Assembly (NCBI GenBank): GCA_938017655.1
Contig: CALIJO010000006.1
Coordinates: 1 to 17,671 of the forward strand
DNA length: 17,671 nt
Reading direction: 5' to 3'
Source: an uncultured Candidatus Saccharibacteria bacterium
Lineage (GTDB): Bacteria > Patescibacteriota > Saccharimonadia > Saccharimonadales > Saccharimonadaceae
The number at the start of each line of letters is the position of its first letter. The first letter of the stretch is position 1. A program made the position numbers and the translations under genes. Positions 13,642 through 17,671 of the stretch are shown here, one piece after another. The notes beneath the pieces were generated by a model. The model saw nothing but the letters and a program-made list of their open reading frames with translations. It searched no databases and had not been told where the DNA came from.

Positions 13642-14514
13642 TTAACCTCTCTTCATGTAGTCTGGATTATATAAGCGAATGATGGTACCGATGGTGGTTG
13701 GGGTGATTTCGCCTGGACTATACCAGCAAGTGCGAATATGAAAATCATAAAATTCTGGAGGATAATTTTTATCCATGTCTTCGCGATATTTAGCGTCAAA
13801 ATGAGCACTGGATGGGACATTGGTAAAGTCACGGACAGCTATAATCCAAATTCCTTCGGCACGATAAAGATTATTAAAAACTGGAGTAGTTCGATAATTA
13901 GTGTCGTCATTAATTTCATTAAGATTAGTGGTATCAGTATCTTCCCCATTCGAAGTCCCAGCCGTAGAAGTCGAAGAGAAAACTAGGCGGGGAGCCAGTG
14001 GCGATTCTTGAAAAATTCCTGGAAAATCAGTGGCAGAAAGAATGGTGTTTACTGGATCGGAAGCCTTAAGCCTACGTGTATTTAGAATAAAGGCCTTATC
14101 GGCAAAGATATTGTGATTATCACCTACAATATTATTTTTATCGTAATATTCAGAGCACCTATTTGCTTCAAATTTAGAAATTTCAGTCGGGCTATTGGAC
14201 ATACCATTATTAAAACTAGTTAGACGTTCCCAAATTGCACGGTATTCCTGCCATTTACCAGAATCATCTTGTCCGCTGGATTTAACCAAAGCACGTTCGG
14301 AAATATAAGCATCGTGAATAAAACGCAGAGCTTCAGCCTGAGCATCAATCTCATTACGGACTGTGGTGATTTGCAAAGAATTTTGAATCTTAGCGTAACT
14401 ACGATTCATCATAGAAACTGAAATGGCGGAGACTAAAATAAAAACCACAAAACAAAAAGTTACTTCAATAATAGTGTCACCACGACGGCTAATGAAAGGC
14501 TTTAACTTCGACAT
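13642..14514 (-). CDS. minor pilin, PilV/GspI-like, with Asp at +1
   Basis: This 290-aa protein has a prepilin leader ending RRG (10-12), then DTIIEVTFCFVVFILVSAIS. Glu +5 (E17) is kept, but the mature first residue would be Asp in place of the usual N-methylated Phe. Prepilin peptidases tolerate variation here. The soluble domain is about 250 residues, longer than typical PilV. It overlaps the upstream pilin gene by 13 nt, with GTGAGG 7-11 nt before its ATG. Second place in the operon matches PilV/GspI. Confidence 0.8.
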   Translation of the reverse strand: MSKLKPFISRRGDTIIEVTFCFVVFILVSAISVSMMNRSYAKIQNSLQITTVRNEIDAQAEALRFIHDAYISERALVKSSGQDDSGKWQEYRAIWERLTSFNNGMSNSPTEISKFEANRCSEYYDKNNIVGDNHNIFADKAFILNTRRLKASDPVNTILSATDFPGIFQESPLAPRLVFSSTSTAGTSNGEDTDTTNLNEINDDTNYRTTPVFNNLYRAEGIWIIAVRDFTNVPSSAHFDAKYREDMDKNYPPEFYDFHIRTCWYSPGEITPTTIGTIIRLYNPDYMKRG

Positions 14515-15515
14515 GGATTTTCCTCACTATCAATATCAATCAATTCAACAGCCGTGGAATTACTGCCATCAGCATGAATACGAATAGCGCGACGAGCGAT
14601 ACTATTAAATGAATGATTTTCCGAACCAACGCAGATATCGAGATCTTTTTTGTTTTGAAGTTTAACATTTTCAAGATAAAAGCCTTTAGCTTCAGTGCGA
14701 TTTAGCGTGCCAAAAGCCGGATAAAGTCCAGCCTCTGCCACCACGCTAGTGACAGAACCAATACCACCATATTCACAGCTACCGTTACCAACATATTCAT
14801 TATTTACTTTTTGCATGAATTGATTAATATTAAAGGTTTTGCCTTTTTCGTCATAAATGTAGGTGTGGACGGTACCAGAAATTGGTGAGCGGGTAACAAG
14901 AAAAGCCCCGATAAAAGAATCGTGATTTTCGGGGTTCTCAATGCGAGCCTGCCAAAGTGGTTCATAAACATCGTAATTACCAGCAGTAGTCATCCGACAA
15001 GTATTAGCCTCACTCTTCATAGTAATAACATTAGCACCAATACTCCTTAATGAAACCAGAGCGTTGTCACCAGAGGCATTTTCAATGTCGAGATTTTGGG
15101 TATAAATACGACCGATCACATCATAAATTCGCACATTATGATCTGGTTGGTTTGTATCGGGATTAGTCTCACCGAAAGTGACAAGCTTACCATAGATGGC
15201 ACAGCGAGTACGTCCTGGAAAATTATCTGAGGTAGAATTAGAAACTAACCCACCATTTTCATTCCACATAGTATTAAGCGTGCAATAAATACTGCTTCCT
15301 TCATCAGCCTCGCGAGGGTTCTTAACATTGACTACTGAGGAATAAACTGATTTCAGGGTAGCAGAAAGTTCGTTATAAGAATCGATGTAGCGGCGATTAT
15401 TAATATTACCAGAAAGAAAACCCATAACTGAGACAACGAGAAGTCCAGTAATCACCAACACAAGCGTCACCTCGATAATCGTAAAGCCTGACCTCCACCA
15501 AGTTTTCTTTTTCAT
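14502..15515 (-). CDS. minor pilin, FimT/GspH-like, first gene of pilus operon
   Basis: The 337-aa protein starts with a 10-residue basic leader ending in G10, then FTIIEVTLVLVITGLLVVSV with Phe +1 and Glu +5 (E15), a textbook type IV prepilin. The C-terminal domain is unusually large for FimT/GspH (normally under about 200 residues). It contains several Cys (CTLN, GRTRCA, NTCR, GSCEYGG, DICVGS), so disulfide-stabilised folds are likely. Assignment to GspH/FimT rests mainly on operon position. An extended -10 lies 6 nt before the ATG, so the transcript is probably leaderless. Confidence 0.8.
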   Translation of the reverse strand: MKKKTWWRSGFTIIEVTLVLVITGLLVVSVMGFLSGNINNRRYIDSYNELSATLKSVYSSVVNVKNPREADEGSSIYCTLNTMWNENGGLVSNSTSDNFPGRTRCAIYGKLVTFGETNPDTNQPDHNVRIYDVIGRIYTQNLDIENASGDNALVSLRSIGANVITMKSEANTCRMTTAGNYDVYEPLWQARIENPENHDSFIGAFLVTRSPISGTVHTYIYDEKGKTFNINQFMQKVNNEYVGNGSCEYGGIGSVTSVVAEAGLYPAFGTLNRTEAKGFYLENVKLQNKKDLDICVGSENHSFNSIARRAIRIHADGSNSTAVELIDIDSEENPCRS

Positions 15516-15521
15516 AACTAA

Positions 15522-15530
15522 ATTATAGCA
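15522..15530 (-). promoter_or_regulatory. extended -10 promoter of pilus operon, predicted leaderless
   Basis: On the minus strand TGC-TATAAT (15530-15522) ends 6 nt before the ATG at 15515. No -35 match is apparent, which the TGN extension can offset. Confidence 0.65.
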
Positions 15531-15582
15531 TAAGAGGTTATAATATATAAAAGAAAAATACCATATTAGGGATTTTTACGCC

Positions 15583-15612
15583 AAAAAGATACCCGGGCTA
15601 AACGCCCGGGTA
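15583..15612 (-). terminator. intrinsic terminator of the 15634 gene
   Basis: TACCCGGGC (15590-15598) and GCCCGGGTA (15604-15612) form a perfect 9-bp stem with loop TAAAC. On the minus strand it is followed by TCTTTTT. It insulates the small gene from the pilus operon downstream. Confidence 0.9.
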
Positions 15613-15633
15613 CATAGGTTTTATAAAGGAGGT

Positions 15634-16002
15634 TTAATCAGTGGTAAGAGTGAAACTTCCTTTACGGCTCTTGGCGTTATAATATGCCGAAAATCGGCGA
15701 TATCGATAACGGCGAACACCATCGTTCCGAATGTGATAATCTATATCCACTTTGCAGCAACCTTCTAGGTTAAAGCTCTCCCCAGAACCATCTTCATGCT
15801 GAATTCCGGTTATCGCAATATCGGCAATTTGCATCGGTAGATACAGCTTGGTGGCATCATTACTGTGGTTTGAATAACCCTGTGAGATAGTGAAATTCAC
15901 ATGAATTTTCACATCCATACTATAACAGTACTTACACGAGTCAAACAAAGCACTCTTGCTTGGTCCATTAATGATGGGATAAGCTACACTCTTGTTATTC
16001 AT
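15634..16002 (-). CDS. small unknown protein, monocistronic with strong expression signals
   Basis: From the ATG at 16002 the product is 122 aa and not recognised. The start is fixed by AAAGGAGG 8 nt upstream; a further in-frame ATG at 16041 has no such site. It has no signal peptide or membrane helix. The composition suggests beta strands, with an alternating polar pattern (MDVKIHVNFTISQG, CKVDIDYHIRNDG), two Cys clusters (CKYC at about 24-27 and GCC near the middle) and a basic, Tyr-rich C-terminal third (RRYRYRRFSAYYNAKSRKG). The four or more Cys could bind a metal. It is flanked by two tandem promoters and a strong terminator. Confidence 0.7.
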   Translation of the reverse strand: MNNKSVAYPIINGPSKSALFDSCKYCYSMDVKIHVNFTISQGYSNHSNDATKLYLPMQIADIAITGIQHEDGSGESFNLEGCCKVDIDYHIRNDGVRRYRYRRFSAYYNAKSRKGSFTLTTD

Positions 16003-16089
16003 ACGAATAACCTCCTTTTTTAATATACTACCCAGATACATTCGTAAAATGGGTTGGTCTACCTAATCCACTATTGAATTAGTGTATTT

Positions 16090-16118
16090 ATTCTATCATG
16101 TCTATGTTATTTTGTCAA
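16090..16118 (-). promoter_or_regulatory. proximal promoter of the 15634 gene
   Basis: On the minus strand TTGACA (16118-16113), 17-nt spacer, TAGAAT (16095-16090). Transcription would start about 80 nt before the ATG. The leader can form a small hairpin (CTAAT/ATTAG, 16062-16081) before the Shine-Dalgarno site. Confidence 0.75.
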
Positions 16119-16121
16119 TAT

Positions 16122-16149
16122 GAATTACAGCCTAGTATCATTTTGTCAA
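16122..16149 (-). promoter_or_regulatory. distal candidate promoter of the 15634 gene
   Basis: On the minus strand a second perfect TTGACA (16149-16144) lies 31 bp upstream of the first, in a similar context (TTGACAAAAT in both). A weaker TAATTC (16127-16122) follows at 16-nt spacing. It may be a second start site or a duplicated element. Confidence 0.45.
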
Positions 16150-16169
16150 ATATCACTCGTGGGGTTAAT

Positions 16170-16181
16170 AAGAATATTCTT
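16170..16181. promoter_or_regulatory. 12-bp palindrome between divergent genes, candidate operator
   Basis: AAGAATATTCTT is a perfect palindrome flanked by the direct repeat GGTTAATA (16163-16170 and 16186-16193). It lies just upstream of where the -35 of the Nudix gene would be and upstream of the -35 of the opposite gene, so one protein could control both. No factor can be named. Confidence 0.4.
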
Positions 16182-16203
16182 CTGTGGTTAATAGTGGGGG
16201 CGG

Positions 16204-16212
16204 TGCTATAAT
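16204..16212 (+). promoter_or_regulatory. extended -10 promoter of the Nudix gene, predicted leaderless
   Basis: TGC-TATAAT (16204-16212) ends 6 nt before the ATG at 16219. No -35 match is seen and no ribosome-binding site is possible downstream of it. Confidence 0.7.
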
Positions 16213-16218
16213 AAGATT

Positions 16219-16731
16219 ATGCAGCGACTTTTTACGATTGATCTAAAAGATTATGATTCGAACTTGGAAAAGTTTTATCGCCCATCGGTACGCGGGATTA
16301 TTTTAGATCAAAACGGCAAGGTGGCAATGATTTATAGTGAGAAATATCATTTTTATAAATTTCCGGGTGGTGGAATCGAGGGCGATGAGACCCATCTTGA
16401 AGCTTTGGAACGAGAAATCAAAGAAGAGACCGGAATGATTTTGAAGCCCGAATCAGTGCGAGAATTTGGCGAGGTTTTGCTAACACAAAAGATGCAAAAA
16501 AATGGTAAAGATGTGATTTTAGTGCAATATAATTACTATTATTTATGCGAGACTGAGAATGAGATCGGCGCACAAAGTCTGGACGACGGCGAAAAAGAGG
16601 CGGGATTTGTCTTAAAATTTGTGCCAATAGACGAGGCGATTCAAGTAAATAAGAATTTCCAAGGTGAACCGATTAAAAAGTATGTGGTCGAGCGAGAAAA
16701 TCGTGTTTTGGAATTAGTGAAAAATTTGTAA
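16219..16731 (+). CDS. Nudix hydrolase
   Basis: The 170-aa protein hydrolyses a nucleoside diphosphate linked to another group (X), usually to sanitise or recycle nucleotides. A complete Nudix box runs from G51 to M73 and fits G-x5-E-x7-REUxEExGU exactly: G51, E57, R65, E66, E69, E70, G72. The glutamates bind the catalytic Mg. The box is preceded by the usual strand YHFYKFPGGG. The C-terminal part (VPIDEAIQ) is family-typical. Substrate cannot be predicted. The gene is single, with a leaderless-type start, and is opposed by the tail of the tRNA-Ile transcript. Confidence 0.92.
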   Translation: MQRLFTIDLKDYDSNLEKFYRPSVRGIILDQNGKVAMIYSEKYHFYKFPGGGIEGDETHLEALEREIKEETGMILKPESVREFGEVLLTQKMQKNGKDVILVQYNYYYLCETENEIGAQSLDDGEKEAGFVLKFVPIDEAIQVNKNFQGEPIKKYVVERENRVLELVKNL

Positions 16732-16760
16732 AACAAACTCAAGACACAAAAAACTGATAG

Positions 16761-16784
16761 AAAAAATCGGCCGAGAGATGCCGA
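16761..16784 (-). terminator. intrinsic terminator ending the tRNA-Ile transcript
   Basis: On the minus strand TCGGC (16784-16780) pairs with GCCGA (16771-16767), followed by TTTTTT (16766-16761). It lies about 120 nt beyond the tRNA-Ile CCA end, so the primary transcript would have a long structured tail. It may also stop convergent reading from the Nudix gene side. Confidence 0.65.
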
Positions 16785-16903
16785 AGAATAGAGTCCCGCA
16801 AGTTTTCCGTTCCATAAAGCCCCACAGGAGCTTTATGGTATGTTTCCTTACTCACAAATGTTCGTAAGTTTGCCATTCCAATTAATCTCTACTAGAGATT
16901 AAT
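16785..16903 (-). other. structured 3' tail of tRNA-Ile, possible small RNA
   Basis: No convincing gene is present. Two strong hairpins occur: 16878-16890/16894-16906, a perfect 13-bp stem that includes the tRNA CCA, and CCATAAAGC/GCTTTATGG (16812-16820/16830-16838). A short CTTAC/GTAAG pair lies between them. With the terminator at 16761-16784 this looks like a tRNA-linked non-coding RNA or a trailer removed in processing. Confidence 0.4.
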
Positions 16904-16979
16904 TGGTGGGGGCGGTTGGGCTCGAACCAACGACCAAGCGGTTATGAGCCGCCTGCTCTAACCCCTGAGCTACGCCCCC
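16904..16979 (-). tRNA. tRNA-Ile2(CAU, lysidine-modified)
   Basis: Acceptor strands GGGGGCG and CGCCCCC pair fully; discriminator A and encoded CCA (16906-16904) follow. The anticodon loop CTCATAA gives CAT. The body (TTAGAGCAGGCGGCTCATAACCGCTTGGTCG in two parts) follows bacterial tRNA-Ile2 much more closely than elongator tRNA-Met, including the GCGG/CCGC anticodon stem and CTTGGTCG variable region. It should therefore be modified by TilS to lysidine and read AUA. An elongator Met cannot be fully excluded without alignment. Confidence 0.85.
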
Positions 16980-16990
16980 AAGGTAGTTTT

Positions 16991-16999
16991 ATTTTATCA
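16991..16999 (-). promoter_or_regulatory. candidate extended -10 for tRNA-Ile2
   Basis: On the minus strand TGA-TAAAAT (16999-16991) lies 11 nt before the tRNA 5' end. No strong -35. It is back-to-back with the promoter of the division gene. Confidence 0.45.
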
Positions 17000-17004
17000 T
17001 AAAA

Positions 17005-17013
17005 TGCTATAAT
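17005..17013 (+). promoter_or_regulatory. extended -10 promoter of the DivIC/FtsB-like gene
   Basis: TGC-TATAAT (17005-17013). Transcription would start near 17020, leaving a leader of about 40 nt before the ATG at 17061, unlike the leaderless genes elsewhere in the window. Confidence 0.6.
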
Positions 17014-17060
17014 AGGGGAAAGGATTAGGGTGGCACCAGATATTCTTGAGAATTCTAATT

Positions 17061-17507
17061 ATGAAAACAAATAACAAAATTCAATTACATCTGAAACTTA
17101 ATCAGTTGCGTTACTGGGTGAAACACTCTTTGTTTAGTAAAGAGCGAATCATGTTTTTGTTATTGCCAACAATGTTCGTGTTTTTGCTTTATTTTTCGGT
17201 GCAATCGATTACAAAAAATTGGAACCTGCAACAGACTTTAAACACTAAGTTGCAGGAAAAGCAATTGATGGAGCTCAAGGTTTCAAATATGAAACTGGAA
17301 AACCAGTACTACGCTTCCGAGGAGTATCGAGAGCTGATGGCGCGAAAACTCCAAGATAAAAAGGCTAGCGGTGAAACTATGGTAATGTTGCCGATTAATA
17401 GCGACATCGCGAAACAAAAACATGCCAACCAAAAGTTTAGTTCAAATAAATCAGAACTGGACAACTCGAATTTTCACCAGTGGATGAGGTTCTTGTTTAG
17501 GATTTAG
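17061..17507 (+). CDS. septum formation initiator, DivIC/FtsB-like
   Basis: The 148-aa protein has the single-span, coiled-coil layout of divisome proteins DivIC/FtsB. An N-terminal cytoplasmic part of about 29 residues precedes one membrane helix (about 30-49, MFLLLPTMFVFLLYFSV). An extracytoplasmic coiled coil follows (about 55-90), and then the family-typical ending YRELMARKLQDKKASGETMVMLP (89-111), comparable to the AR..L....PGE.V..LP region of FtsB/DivIC. It probably links divisome subunits at mid-cell. ATG at 17061 is preferred; a TTG at 17046 in frame would add five residues. The ribosome-binding site is weak (GAG). A strong hairpin terminator follows. Confidence 0.82.
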   Translation: MKTNNKIQLHLKLNQLRYWVKHSLFSKERIMFLLLPTMFVFLLYFSVQSITKNWNLQQTLNTKLQEKQLMELKVSNMKLENQYYASEEYRELMARKLQDKKASGETMVMLPINSDIAKQKHANQKFSSNKSELDNSNFHQWMRFLFRI

Positions 17508-17537
17508 CTTTTATTTTAAGTTTTAATTTATTACGAA

Positions 17538-17567
17538 AAAATCCCCTAATTTGATTTAGGGGATTTT
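17538..17567. terminator. bidirectional terminator between convergent genes
   Basis: AAAATCCCCTAA (17538-17549) pairs perfectly with TTAGGGGATTTT (17556-17567), loop TTTGAT. The U-rich right arm ends the plus-strand division gene, and the A-rich left arm gives a T tract on the minus strand for the gene ending at 17583. Confidence 0.92.
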
Positions 17568-17582
17568 GTAATCGGTCGAAGA

Positions 17583-17671
17583 TTATTTCTTCTTAGAAAG
17601 AGTCAAGAAACCGTTGCGTGGGTTTTCGTTGACAACGCGATCTTCTGGAAGATCAACTGGGGTACCCTTAG
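17583..17671 (-). CDS. C-terminus of an unidentified, probably highly expressed gene (partial)
   Basis: The minus strand is open from the window edge to TAA at 17585-17583, encoding the last 28 residues (GTPVDLPEDRVV then NENPRNGFLTLSKKK). Codons are the preferred type (GTT, CGC, AAC, GGT, TTC), as in dnaK, suggesting a well-expressed gene. The Lys-rich end would suit a nucleic-acid-associated protein, but I do not recognise the family. The 5' part is outside the window. Confidence 0.75.
   Translation of the reverse strand, partial: KGTPVDLPEDRVVNENPRNGFLTLSKKK

Noticed and set aside
16739..16876. 45-codon minus-strand ORF in the tRNA-Ile tail
   Set aside because: It runs through two hairpins and the terminator and has only a weak start site, so the region is better explained as non-coding.
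16904..16979. Elongator tRNA-Met
   Set aside because: The CAT anticodon allows it, but the anticodon stem, D arm and variable loop follow bacterial tRNA-Ile2 more closely; a tRNA classifier would decide.
1..17671. Alternative genetic code with TGA as Gly or Trp (as in Gracilibacteria/SR1)
   Set aside because: TGA ends the ADP-ribosylglycohydrolase at an ATGA overlap with a well-supported next gene, and no conserved domain needs TGA read-through.

Overview
This is a chromosomal window from a small-genome, AT-rich bacterium using the standard code (TGA is a normal stop, as in the ATGA junction at 1703). The mix of genes suggests Candidate Phyla Radiation/Patescibacteria, most likely Saccharibacteria-like: a divergent type IV pilus minor-pilin operon, a Gram-positive-style surface protein with a sortase-like C-terminus, HrcA/CIRCE control of dnaK, tRNA genes with encoded CCA, and many small uncharacterised proteins. 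The taxonomic call is inference, not proof.

Layout. 1-72 may be the tail of an upstream gene. tRNA-Pro(UGG) follows, then about 190 nt of hairpin-rich DNA ending in a terminator. 482-2434 (+) is a tightly coupled three-gene operon: small unknown protein, DraG/ARH-type ADP-ribosylglycohydrolase, unknown coiled-coil protein. 2465-4453 (-) holds a CYTH-domain protein, a TylF-type O-methyltransferase and a YjdF-like membrane protein. 4570-6453 (-) is dnaK, with a consensus promoter overlapped by a CIRCE operator. 6606-7787 (-) is a secreted, anchored surface protein with seven precisely spaced two-cysteine modules. 7969-10362 (+) is an operon of a polytopic membrane protein, an 85-aa protein and a pyridine-nucleotide-disulfide-oxidoreductase homologue that has lost its redox disulfide; its promoter sits in three exact 21-bp-spaced repeats.

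Next comes initiator tRNA-fMet (-) with a perfect sigma-70-type promoter and terminator. 15515 to 10583 (-) is a five-gene pilus operon. Its first four genes look like the minor pilins in the GspH-I-J-K (FimT-PilV-PilW-PilX) order; the fifth is unknown. 15634-16002 (-) is a small unknown protein with strong promoter, ribosome-binding and terminator signals, divergent from a Nudix hydrolase (16219-16731, +). tRNA-Ile2(CAU) (-) is followed by a structured tail. A DivIC/FtsB-like division protein (17061-17507, +) and the C-terminus of an unidentified minus-strand gene close the window.

Regulation. A recurring theme is a TATAAT box, often with an extended TGN, placed only 6-8 nt before the start codon. 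This predicts leaderless mRNAs for the first genes of several operons (482, 7969, 15515, 16219), while internal genes use Shine-Dalgarno sites or overlapping stop/start codons. The most unusual items are the seven-module two-cysteine surface protein, the disulfide-less flavoprotein operon with its triple-repeat promoter, the ADP-ribosylglycohydrolase operon, and the structured RNA-like regions next to the tRNAs.
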